Shown here: positions 1 to 5,331 of the stretch, one piece after another
Position numbering within the stretch: position 1 is the stretch's first letter
How the letters are laid out: the number at the start of each line of letters is the position of its first letter
NCBI GenBank assembly: GCA_025462805.1
Contig: JAOAPJ010000384.1
Coordinates: 1 to 9,444 of the forward strand
Direction: 5' to 3'
DNA length: 9,444 nucleotides
Origin: Acidobacteriaceae bacterium
Lineage (GTDB): Bacteria > Acidobacteriota > Terriglobia > Terriglobales > Acidobacteriaceae
The notes under the pieces: generated by a model
Database searches by the model: none
The model's input: the letters and a program-made list of their open reading frames with translations, nothing else
What the model was told of the DNA's origin: nothing
Made by a program: the position numbers and the translations under genes

Positions 1-63
1 CTCTGTAATAAGTTGATCAACGAATCTGTTACCTGATTACCTTGCGAGCCACTTCGGAGCAGA

Positions 64-900
64 ATGTCACCCCCTCCACTTTCGTGTGAGTGCGTGCAAG
101 ATGAAGGCATGCTTTGGCGTCGAGCCTTCCGCGAGGCGCGGCAGATCGTTGCGAACCATGGCTGGCGGGTGGCCGCCGCCGCGGCGCGTGAGCGTCTGCG
201 GGCCAGGCTGGCCCGGCATCCGCGCCAGCCAGAAAGGGATCCAACGCTCTGGCAGCCGACGGACGAGCACGCCTTCGACCGCGAACACGGGGTGGACACC
301 AGCGGATTAATTCGCGGGGAAGCGCTGGCCACTGGAAGCCGGAACGATCTCTGGAATACGGCGTACTACGGCATCGGCGTCTCAGTGTTCCATCGCGTGC
401 TGGAGCAGGTGCCGGCGCGGTTCCGTGACGGAGCCACCTTCATCGACCTGGGCTGCGGGAAGGGGCGCGCCCTGTTGCTGGCCTCGGAGTATCCGTTTCG
501 GCAGGTGGTTGGGGTGGAGATCGTGCCGTCGCTGCACGGCATCGCGCTGGAGAATGCGACGCGTTACGTCTCGAGGCATCGAGAGGCGCCGCCGATCGAC
601 GTGCTGCTGGGGGACGCTGCGAGGTATGTCTTTCCCAACGGACCGCTGCTCCTGTACCTCTATCATCCGTTCTGCCGTCCGGTCCTGGAGCGGGTGCTGC
701 GGAATCTCGGCGAGTCTCTGGAGCGGGAGCGGAGAGAGGTGGCCGTGGTCTATATCAATGATGAGCTGCGCGATGTTCTGGACCGCGCCCCATTTCTTGA
801 GCGGATCTGGAAGGCTACGGTGGCCATGGACGCGATGGACTGCCTCGCGGACCGGGTCGGCTCGAGCGCGGAAGACTGCACGGTGTATCTCTCCCGGTGA
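64..900 (+). CDS. class I SAM-dependent methyltransferase, substrate unknown
   Basis: A 278-residue protein with a recognisable Rossmann-type SAM-binding site. Motif I is FIDLGCGKGRALLLA (residues 126-140; Asp128 and the G-x-G-K-G loop), followed by the acidic end of strand beta2 at VVGVE (Glu152). LLLYLYHPF (195-203) sits where this group usually has a motif IV of the 'YNPF' kind. The first 60 residues are basic and Arg/Ala-rich with no signal peptide or membrane segment, so the enzyme is probably cytoplasmic. The ATG at 64 has GGAG four bases upstream (56-59). A second in-frame ATG at 109 (codon 16) has only AAGG one base away, so 64 is preferred, though MLWRRAFRE at 109 looks like a more natural N-terminus. 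The sequence does not reveal the methyl acceptor. The next gene follows after 91 bp, so co-transcription is possible but not shown. Confidence 0.85.
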   Translation: MSPPPLSCECVQDEGMLWRRAFREARQIVANHGWRVAAAAARERLRARLARHPRQPERDPTLWQPTDEHAFDREHGVDTSGLIRGEALATGSRNDLWNTAYYGIGVSVFHRVLEQVPARFRDGATFIDLGCGKGRALLLASEYPFRQVVGVEIVPSLHGIALENATRYVSRHREAPPIDVLLGDAARYVFPNGPLLLYLYHPFCRPVLERVLRNLGESLERERREVAVVYINDELRDVLDRAPFLERIWKATVAMDAMDCLADRVGSSAEDCTVYLSR

Positions 901-980
901 GTGCGTCAGTCCCATCTGCTTCGAGCGAAAGTGGGTTAATCCGTTATCTGTCATGCAGAGATAGACTTGGACAGGATTCA

Positions 981-985
981 AGGAG
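981..985 (+). promoter_or_regulatory. Shine-Dalgarno for the HbpS-like gene
   Basis: AGGAG lies six bases before the ATG at 992, a near-ideal ribosome binding site. It fixes the start of the downstream gene. Confidence 0.8.
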
Positions 986-991
986 AGAACG

Positions 992-1402
992 ATGGCGAGT
1001 GAAGTCAACCTGGACGCGGCGCGCCGCGTCATTGCAGCAGCAGAGAAGAAGGCGAAAGAGATCGGTCAGCCGATGAACATTGCCGTCGCCGACGAGGGCG
1101 GCAATCTGGTGGCGCATGTGCGGATGGACGGCGCGTGGCTGGGGTCGGTGGACATCTCGATCAAGAAGGCCTGGACCTCACGTGCGTTCGACATTTCGAC
1201 CAAGGACCTGGCGGGGGCTTCGCAGTCGGGCGGTCAGTTCTTCGGCATTCATGCTTCCAACAATGGCAAGGTGATGATCTTTGCTGGTGGCATTCCGTTG
1301 AAGAAGGGCGGCGCGGTGGTGGGTGCGGTCGGAGTGAGCGGCGGATCCGGCGAGCAGGACCACGCCGTGGCCGAGGCCGGCGTGGCGGCATTTGGTTCGT
1401 AG
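992..1402 (+). CDS. HbpS/GlcG-like (DUF336) small protein
   Basis: A 136-residue protein matching the GlcG/HbpS-like family in length and pattern. It has an N-terminal helix (LDAARRVIAAAEKKAKEIG, 7-25), then NIAVADEGGNLVAHVRMDGA (29-48), a KKAWTSRAF helix, and a glycine-rich C-terminal half (GGIPLKKGGAVVGAVGVSGG, about 99-118) ending in a HAVAEAGVAAF helix. Members form small alpha/beta oligomers. Some (Streptomyces HbpS) bind haem, others sit beside glycolate oxidase genes, and most have no proven role. There is no signal peptide, so this copy is probably cytoplasmic. No glycolate oxidase or sensor-kinase gene lies nearby to suggest the partner. The start is firm because a strong Shine-Dalgarno precedes it. 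Confidence 0.88.
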   Translation: MASEVNLDAARRVIAAAEKKAKEIGQPMNIAVADEGGNLVAHVRMDGAWLGSVDISIKKAWTSRAFDISTKDLAGASQSGGQFFGIHASNNGKVMIFAGGIPLKKGGAVVGAVGVSGGSGEQDHAVAEAGVAAFGS

Positions 1403-1463
1403 CTACCGCTGTTACGATCACCATCCGAATCGACAGAAAAACTGAGCCAGAACCCCTTATGTA

Positions 1464-1491
1464 CCCGCCTCGGCACTCTGCTGCAGGCGGG
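1464..1491 (+). terminator. hairpin between the HbpS-like gene and the DUF5715-like gene
   Basis: CCCGCCT (1464-1470) pairs perfectly with AGGCGGG (1485-1491), and the 14-base loop can itself form GCA/TGC. No T-tract follows. It may be a weak or factor-dependent terminator for the gene ending at 1402, or a leader hairpin for the gene starting at 1544. Low certainty about function; the inverted repeat itself is plain. Confidence 0.35.
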
Positions 1492-1543
1492 ACCGGGGCT
1501 AGGATGAAACTCTCTGGCATTCTTCGCGCACCTGCTCTCGAGC

Positions 1544-2503
1544 ATGCGCTGTCTTCACCCTTACCTACGATCTTTGGCAGGAACTCCTGCCTTGTGGCTT
1601 TCACTGCTGCTTTGGTGTGCGGTTCTGCTGTCGCCCGGCGTGGGGCTGGCGGCGCGACACCGTAGCCTCACCGCGGGGCATCGCGCGTCGTTGCGTGCCC
1701 AAGAGCCGCGGCCCCGCCGGGCCCATGCACGCCGCCGGCGGGATCACGTGCGCCCGCACACGGCACGCGCGCTGAAGCATGCACGCCGTCACGGGACGGA
1801 CGCGGTGCGGCTTGCTGCCCGCGCCGAGGCGCAGCGCGTGGCCGGGGGGGAGAGCACGGCTGATGCTTCGGACACCGCATCGCTGAAGCTGCCTGAGCGG
1901 CCGCTGGCCATGATGAATCTGCCGCCGTTGCGCGGGACGCACGAGTCGCTGGTGCGGCAGAATGAGCGCGCCGAGCAGGATGGCCTGCTGCGGGTGAAGG
2001 ATGACGTCGATCTGAACGCGCTTCGTCATGCGGGCGGCCTGGTGTCGCTGCCGGAGACGGCGTCAATGCATGTGGACGGCCGGCTGCCGACGAACCGGCG
2101 GTATTGCCGCACCTGGACCGGTCATTTTCTGACCGACCTGGCGCGCGCGCACTACGAGCGTTTTCACAAGCCGCTGCAGGTGAACTCCGCCGTGCGCACG
2201 ATTGAGTATCAGCGGCACCTGCTGCACATCAACGGAAACGCGGCGCCGGCCGAGGGCGATGTCGCGTCTCCCCATCTCACCGGCGGGGCGGTGGACATCG
2301 CGAAGAAGGGGCTGTCCGCGTACGAGGTCGCATGGATGCGGGCCTATCTGTTGCCACTCCAGACGGTGGGCAAGATCGATGTGGAGGAGGAGTTCAAGCA
2401 ATCCTGCTTTCACATCTCGGTGTACAAGGCGTACGCGACGCCGCGGCCGGAACTCGCAACTCCGTCGAAGTCAGCGGCGCTGGTGGCCTCCGGCCTACGG
2501 TAA
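1544..2503 (+). CDS. exported DUF5715-like protein with M15-type zinc peptidase pattern
   Basis: A 319-residue protein. Residues 12-36 form a signal peptide (hydrophobic LWLSLLLWCAVLLS, likely cleavage after GVGLA), so it should enter the periplasm. Residues 37-84 are an extreme Arg/His-rich linker (for example RAHARRRRDHVRPH). The C-terminal domain (about 180-300) resembles D-Ala-D-Ala carboxypeptidase-like M15 proteins: a VNSAVRT strand, then SPHLTGGAVDI (His244, Asp251), then SCFHISV (His290). These three are the expected zinc ligands. I recall such proteins from Acidobacteria as DUF5715; a peptidoglycan role is inference. The ATG at 1544 is the first possible start in this frame (stop at 1505) but has no Shine-Dalgarno. 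The last 15 residues are encoded by a sequence that recurs at 4046-4087, so the tail may have been acquired. Confidence 0.75.
   Translation: MRCLHPYLRSLAGTPALWLSLLLWCAVLLSPGVGLAARHRSLTAGHRASLRAQEPRPRRAHARRRRDHVRPHTARALKHARRHGTDAVRLAARAEAQRVAGGESTADASDTASLKLPERPLAMMNLPPLRGTHESLVRQNERAEQDGLLRVKDDVDLNALRHAGGLVSLPETASMHVDGRLPTNRRYCRTWTGHFLTDLARAHYERFHKPLQVNSAVRTIEYQRHLLHINGNAAPAEGDVASPHLTGGAVDIAKKGLSAYEVAWMRAYLLPLQTVGKIDVEEEFKQSCFHISVYKAYATPRPELATPSKSAALVASGLR
2456..2499 (+). repeat. copy 1 of a 44-bp dispersed repeat, forming the 3' end of the DUF5715-like gene
   Basis: This stretch encodes the last 15 residues (ATPSKSAALVASGLR) just before the TAA. It matches 4046-4087 in the same orientation with one substitution (G2470 against A4060) and a two-base deletion in the second copy. 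It contains small palindromes: AGCGGCGCT, and GGCC-TCC-GGCC. That suggests a REP-like intergenic element read into the gene end. Confidence 0.7.
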
Positions 2504-2511
2504 TCGGGGAT

Positions 2512-2548
2512 GCGGTGATCGGGGCGGCTCAACCGCGGCGATCAACGC
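2512..2548. terminator. hairpin in the convergent gap between the DUF5715-like gene and deoR-type gene
   Basis: GCGGTGATCG (2512-2521) pairs with CGATCAACGC (2539-2548) at 9 of 10 positions, and inside it GCGG-CTCAA-CCGC forms a second stem. It overlaps the stop of the minus-strand gene and sits 9 bp past the plus-strand stop, as expected of a bidirectional terminator. There is no T-tract on either side, so efficiency is uncertain. Confidence 0.45.
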
Positions 2549-3303
2549 GGGGCGGTGATGATGTTGACGCCTCGTTTGCGAAACGGGGCGAGCTTGGCCT
2601 TCGGCGTTTCGTGCGCCACGATCATTCCATTGATCTCCCTGAGAGCAGCAACCGCATAGGGTGAAGCGGCGTTGAGCTTCTCTGACGACGCGAGCACGAT
2701 GGTCTCCGCGGCGCTGGCGCTGAGGGCCCGCTTGACGTGCGCTTCCTCGTAGTCACCGGTGGTCAGTCCGAAATCTGCATGGATGCCGGTGACGCCCATG
2801 AAGTAGACGTCTGCGTGAATGCGCCGGATGGCCTCGATGGCGGCAGCGCCAACGGCCACGACTGAGTGCTTGAAGAGCGTGCCACCGATGAGCAAAACCC
2901 GCATGCGCGGATGAGAGACCAACTCCACTGCGATGGTGGGGCTGTGGGTGACCACGGTGGCATCCAGATCGGGGCTGAAGTGCCGGGCGATCTGCACTGC
3001 GGTGGTGCCTCCATCCAGGATGACAGTCTGTCCGGCGCGCACCATGGTAGCCGCGGCGCGGCCGATGGCGCGCTTCTCCTCGCTGGCGACGGAGAGCCTG
3101 GCGGCGAAGTCTCCCATGGCCGGCGACGACGGCAGAGCGCCGCCATGCACGCGGAGCAGGAGACCGTCTGCTGCCAGCTCGCGCAGATCGCGCCGGATGG
3201 TGTCTTCCGATAGCCCGAGTTGTTCACTGACTGTCTTCGCGACGATCTGACCATCTTTGCGAAGCATTTGCAGGATGTGCTGCTTGCGCTGGCGGGTGAG
3301 CAC
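2542..3303 (-). CDS. DeoR/GlpR-family transcriptional regulator
   Basis: Read from the GTG at 3303 the protein has 253 residues, the usual length for this family. The N-terminal DeoR-type winged helix-turn-helix covers about 3-58: RQRKQHILQML, recognition helix LSEDTIRRDLREL (31-43), and wing VHGGALP. The effector domain shows the sugar-phosphate-isomerase-like pattern: DGGTTAVQIA (97-106), GVTGIHADFGLTTGDYEEA (170-188), and VLASSEKL (203-210). Such proteins are usually repressors released by a phosphorylated sugar or nucleoside. The frame stays open to another GTG at 3384, but the extra 27 residues (rich in Pro, Ser, Arg) are not family-like and would cover the promoter region, so 3303 is preferred. 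No Shine-Dalgarno is evident for either start. The gene is divergent from the one at 3428, with three TGCACG repeats between them. Confidence 0.9.
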   Translation of the reverse strand: MLTRQRKQHILQMLRKDGQIVAKTVSEQLGLSEDTIRRDLRELAADGLLLRVHGGALPSSPAMGDFAARLSVASEEKRAIGRAAATMVRAGQTVILDGGTTAVQIARHFSPDLDATVVTHSPTIAVELVSHPRMRVLLIGGTLFKHSVVAVGAAAIEAIRRIHADVYFMGVTGIHADFGLTTGDYEEAHVKRALSASAAETIVLASSEKLNAASPYAVAALREINGMIVAHETPKAKLAPFRKRGVNIITAPR

Positions 3304-3347
3304 ACATGCACTGTAGCGCAGACGTCGGACGAGGAGAACGGGCGGTG

Positions 3348-3362
3348 GGGAATTCCCGGAAT
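3348..3362. promoter_or_regulatory. overlapping palindromes in the deoR-type upstream region
   Basis: GGGAATTCCC (3348-3357) is a perfect 10-bp palindrome, and ATTCC-C-GGAAT (3352-3362) is a perfect odd palindrome overlapping it. They lie 45-60 bp upstream of the preferred start at 3303. They could be an additional operator half-site pair, but this is inference; a chance GC-rich palindrome is possible. Confidence 0.3.
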
Positions 3363-3369
3363 GGCTGAG

Positions 3370-3403
3370 TGCACGAGATTGCACGTTTCTGCACGAATCT
3401 GCT
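3370..3403. promoter_or_regulatory. three 10-bp tandem TGCACG repeats, probable DeoR-type operator
   Basis: TGCACGAGAT (3370-3379), TGCACGTTTC (3380-3389) and TGCACGAATC (3390-3399) follow each other without gaps, and a fourth partial TGC starts at 3400. The phase is exactly one helical turn. Short direct repeats spaced by about a turn are typical binding sites of DeoR/GlpR-family proteins. The array lies between the divergent regulator and the 3428 gene, and overlaps the promoter-like boxes of the latter. Confidence 0.6.
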
Positions 3404-3408
3404 AGGGT
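3379..3408 (+). promoter_or_regulatory. candidate promoter of the 3428 gene
   Basis: TTGCAC (3379-3384) and TAGGGT (3403-3408) are separated by 18 bp. The -10 box is preceded by TGC, making an extended -10. Transcription would start near 3415, just before the ribosome binding site AAGGAGAG (3417-3424). Both boxes lie on or beside the TGCACG repeats, so a bound repressor would block it. The match to consensus is modest. Confidence 0.4.
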
Positions 3409-3416
3409 TCTCTGCT

Positions 3417-3424
3417 AAGGAGAG
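3417..3424 (+). promoter_or_regulatory. Shine-Dalgarno of the 3428 gene
   Basis: AAGGAGAG ends three bases before the ATG at 3428; its GGAG core is five bases away. It is a strong site and fixes that start. Confidence 0.75.
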
Positions 3425-3427
3425 ACG

Positions 3428-3808
3428 ATGCCATCCTCACGTGCGCTTTTGGTTTTGGTGGCCGGACCTTATCGATCCGGCACGGAAGACGACCCTAGCC
3501 GGATACAGCAGAACCTGGACCGGCTGGAGGCTGCAGCGTTGCAGGTTTATGCGGCGGGCCACATCCCGTTGATCGGCGAATGGGTGGCGTTGCCGCTTGC
3601 CCGGCAGGCGGGCTCGCGGCGGCTGGGGGACGCGGTCTCCGAGTCCTACCTTTATCCGGTGGCCCATCGCCTGTTGTCCCGCTGCGAGGCAGTGTTTCGC
3701 ATTCCCGGCGAGTCCAAGGGCGCAGATCAGGATATGCGGATCGCGCGGGAGAGGAACCTGCCGGTGGTTACGGATGCGGCTGAGCTGGCGAGCCTCTCGG
3801 GGGCCTGA
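3428..3808 (+). CDS. nucleoside 2-deoxyribosyltransferase-like / DUF4406-like protein
   Basis: A 126-residue single-domain protein. The N-terminal LVLVAGPYRSG (8-18) is the first strand and glycine loop seen in nucleoside 2-deoxyribosyltransferase-like and DUF4406 proteins. The segment GESKGADQDMRIAR (94-107) corresponds to the second ligand-binding loop, where the transferases carry an S-x-G-x-x-x-E/D motif. The middle HIPLIGEWVALPL (45-57) is characteristic of a bacterial subgroup that databases label variously. There is no signal peptide or membrane segment. If the fold is right it may bind or cleave a nucleoside or nucleotide, but catalysis is not shown and the usual active-site Glu is replaced in the region by Asp100/Asp102. 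It is divergent from a DeoR-type regulator that may control it. The stop codon is inside a hairpin (3804-3826). Confidence 0.7.
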   Translation: MPSSRALLVLVAGPYRSGTEDDPSRIQQNLDRLEAAALQVYAAGHIPLIGEWVALPLARQAGSRRLGDAVSESYLYPVAHRLLSRCEAVFRIPGESKGADQDMRIARERNLPVVTDAAELASLSGA

Positions 3809-3828
3809 GAGCTTCCATATCTCAGGTC
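3802..3828 (+). terminator. hairpin at the end of the 3428 gene
   Basis: CCTGAGA (3804-3810) pairs perfectly with TCTCAGG (3820-3826) across a 9-base loop. G3803-T3827 and G3802-C3828 extend the stem to nine pairs. It includes the TGA stop. No T-tract follows, so it may be a weak terminator or an RNA-stabilising 3' end. Confidence 0.4.
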
Positions 3829-4006
3829 TGGGCTGGCATCGGGCAGGAGAATCGATTTCCCGCGCGGGGTTGGGGCAGGGGTAGGCTGCGAAAGCGCGGA
3901 TGACGGGGGTCGAGCTGCTGGCGATGGTTGCGAACGAGAGAGGCACACCTGCTGACAAAGAGAAACGCCGGCCGTTGGGCGCGGCGTGAGATCGTGCGAG
4001 TCCTGC

Positions 4007-4047
4007 TTATTGCGCCCAGCGCTTGAAGACGAGCGAGCCGCTGGCGC
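4007..4047 (-). pseudogene. remnant of a fabF-like 3' end
   Basis: On the minus strand this reads ...A-S-G-S-L-V-F-K-R-W-A-Q-stop. The intact fabF at 5291-5331 ends T-N-G-S-L-V-F-K-R-W-T-E-stop. The DNA matches at about 35 of 41 positions, and the inner 31 bp (4017-4047) at 28. Nothing upstream on the minus strand continues the ketosynthase frame, so only the last dozen codons survive. It is either the relic of a second ketosynthase or a partial duplication. It lies in direct orientation to the real copy 1284 bp away, with the O-methyltransferase gene between. Confidence 0.7.
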
Positions 4048-4087
4048 AACTCCGTCGAAATCAGCGGCGCTGGTCCTCCGGCCTACG
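4046..4087 (+). repeat. copy 2 of the dispersed repeat
   Basis: Matches 2456-2499 except for one substitution and a two-base deletion. The deletion and lack of an open frame show it is non-coding here. It begins exactly where the fabF 3' remnant stops. Confidence 0.75.
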
Positions 4088-4112
4088 CTGAGATCGTCTC
4101 GCTTCCATTTCT

Positions 4113-4118
4113 TACAAT
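4113..4118 (+). promoter_or_regulatory. candidate -10 box of the O-methyltransferase gene
   Basis: TACAAT matches the -10 consensus at five of six positions. The best upstream partner, CTGAGA (4088-4093), is 19 bp away and weak. A transcript would begin near 4125, just before the inverted repeat at 4128-4157. Confidence 0.35.
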
Positions 4119-4127
4119 CTGCGCGGG

Positions 4128-4157
4128 CCGCTGCCAGCGCATGATGGATGGCAGCGG
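4128..4157 (+). promoter_or_regulatory. 9-bp perfect inverted repeat in the leader of the O-methyltransferase gene
   Basis: CCGCTGCCA (4128-4136) pairs perfectly with TGGCAGCGG (4149-4157) around a 12-base loop. It ends three bases before the Shine-Dalgarno GAGG (4161-4164). It could be an RNA stem that affects translation or a dimeric operator. Because the ATG at 4148 falls inside it, it also argues for the later start at 4172. Confidence 0.5.
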
Positions 4158-4171
4158 ATAGAGGACAAGCC

Positions 4172-5230
4172 ATGCCAGCGAAGCGCGCAATCGGAAATGT
4201 AATCGCCTCCAACGAGCTGCTCGAGATGGCGATGTCCTTCGGACCAAGCTGCGTGCTGTGCGCGGCAGCCCGCCTCGGCGTTGCCGATGCGTTGGGCGAT
4301 GCGGAGCGCAGCGTGGCGCAGGTTGCAAAGTGGTGCAAGGCAGATCCCTCATCCATGTACCGGCTGCTGCGGGCGATGGCAGCATTGGGCCTGCTCGCCG
4401 AGACCAGACCGCAGCACTTCCGCCTCACTGCGCTGGGCGAGCCACTGCGCAAGGACGCGCCAGAATCGGCTTGGTCCGCTGTGGTCTTCTGGGCCGATCT
4501 GCTTGCGGACTTCTGGTCGCAGCTTGGCGAGTGCGTCCGCACCGGGCAGAACGCCGCCCAGGTGATGGAGCAGGCAAGCATCGCGTCCCGCTGGTCGCAG
4601 GATCCGGAGGCGGCCAACGCGATCTTTCGCGCGGTCATGGGTACAAGTCCGGCAGAGAACTACGCGCCCATCGTCGATGCGTGGCCGTTTCCCGCCAGCG
4701 GCGTGGTCGCCGATCTCGGGGGTGGAGGCGGGGCGCTCCTCTGCGCCGTGTTGGAGAGCCACCCTAACTTGCGCGGCATGCTGGTGGACAGAGATGCATC
4801 CATCGATGCGGCGGCGGCTCGCTTCCAAGCATCGTCGCTGGCAGGCCGCTGCGAGCTGATCGCAGCCGATCTGTCCGGGACAGTGCCTCCCGGCGCCGAT
4901 GTCTACATGCTGAAGCATGTGTTGCACGGCTACACGAATGAGAAGGCGGTCGCGATCCTCCGCCACTGCCGGGCCGTTGTGCCACCCGCCGGAGCTGTGC
5001 TGGTGATCGAGTTTGTTCTGCCGGATATTGTTTCAGGACCAGCGCCGGAGCTGGTCACGCGTTTCATGAGCGACCTGAACATGCTAGCCGTGACCAGCGG
5101 CCGCGAGCGCAGCGACTACGAGTGGCGACAGTTGCTGGAAACGGCAGGCTTCACACTCGCGCGCAACATACCAGTGCCGGAGCTGGATGTTTCGATACTG
5201 GAGGCCCATCCGACCTCCGCCGTCGCGTAG
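4172..5230 (+). CDS. COMT-type SAM-dependent O-methyltransferase
   Basis: A 352-residue protein with the two-domain plan of the plant-COMT/bacterial polyketide O-methyltransferase family. The N-terminal part is a winged-helix dimerisation domain (AARLGVADALGDAERSVAQV, then SSMYRLLRAMAALGLLAE). The C-terminal part is the SAM-binding domain, with motif I VADLGGGGGALL, the adenine-site acid in LVDRDAS, and KHVLHGY. The first His of VLH sits where COMT has KxxxHDW with the catalytic His base. The VIEFVLPD strand follows. The start at 4172 is chosen because GAGG (4161-4164) is seven bases upstream; the ATG at 4148 would add eight residues and lies in a hairpin with no ribosome site. The methyl acceptor is unknown; family members act on phenols, polyketides and quinone-like compounds. 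The gene lies between two direct copies of the fabF 3' end and converges on fabF. Confidence 0.88.
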   Translation: MPAKRAIGNVIASNELLEMAMSFGPSCVLCAAARLGVADALGDAERSVAQVAKWCKADPSSMYRLLRAMAALGLLAETRPQHFRLTALGEPLRKDAPESAWSAVVFWADLLADFWSQLGECVRTGQNAAQVMEQASIASRWSQDPEAANAIFRAVMGTSPAENYAPIVDAWPFPASGVVADLGGGGGALLCAVLESHPNLRGMLVDRDASIDAAAARFQASSLAGRCELIAADLSGTVPPGADVYMLKHVLHGYTNEKAVAILRHCRAVVPPAGAVLVIEFVLPDIVSGPAPELVTRFMSDLNMLAVTSGRERSDYEWRQLLETAGFTLARNIPVPELDVSILEAHPTSAVA

Positions 5231-5267
5231 AAGAAAGACAAGGGCGCCGCGGAAGCCTCCGCAGCGC
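5231..5267 (-). terminator. intrinsic terminator of the acpP-fabF operon
   Basis: Read on the minus strand, GCGC-T-GCGGA pairs with TCCGC-G-GCGC (5267-5244; nine pairs and one mismatch, loop of four) and is followed by a pyrimidine-rich tail CCTTGTCTTTCTT. It starts 23 bp past the fabF stop. On the plus strand the hairpin follows the O-methyltransferase stop but lacks a T-tract there, so it mainly serves fabF. Confidence 0.6.
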
Positions 5268-5290
5268 TCTGCCGCACGCAAAGCAGCCAG

Positions 5291-5331
5291 CTATTCCGTC
5301 CAGCGTTTGAAGACGAGCGAGCCGTTGGTGC
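5291..5331 (-). repeat. fabF 3' end, direct-repeat partner of 4007-4047
   Basis: These are the last 12 codons plus the stop of fabF. They recur 1284 bp away in the same orientation with about 35 of 41 bases identical. The pair encloses the O-methyltransferase gene. Confidence 0.65.

Larger units (their letters stand above)
3809..4171. other. gene-free 363-bp region with sequence debris and the leader of the O-methyltransferase gene
   Basis: No convincing gene is present here. The first 200 bp hold nothing I can name. Positions 4007-4047 copy the 3' end of fabF and 4046-4087 copy the 3' end of the DUF5715-like gene, abutting directly. The last 60 bp hold a -10-like box (4113-4118), a 9-bp inverted repeat (4128-4157) and the ribosome binding site of the next gene. 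The mosaic implies past recombination in this spacer. Confidence 0.7.

Noticed and set aside
64..1402. Methyltransferase plus HbpS-like gene as a haem-related operon
   Set aside because: The 91-bp gap, the lack of a haem ligand motif and the absence of any haem or redox partner leave no support for a joint function.
1504..1665. Small 53-codon frame starting at ATG 1504, overlapping the start of the DUF5715-like gene
   Set aside because: It is out of frame with the real gene, shows no recognisable motif, and the 1544 frame alone gives a clean signal peptide and domain. A leader peptide cannot be excluded but is unsupported.
3304..3384. N-terminal extension of the DeoR-type protein to GTG 3384
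   Set aside because: The extra 27 residues lie outside the family's usual length, have no ribosome site, and would cover the palindromes and part of the operator array.
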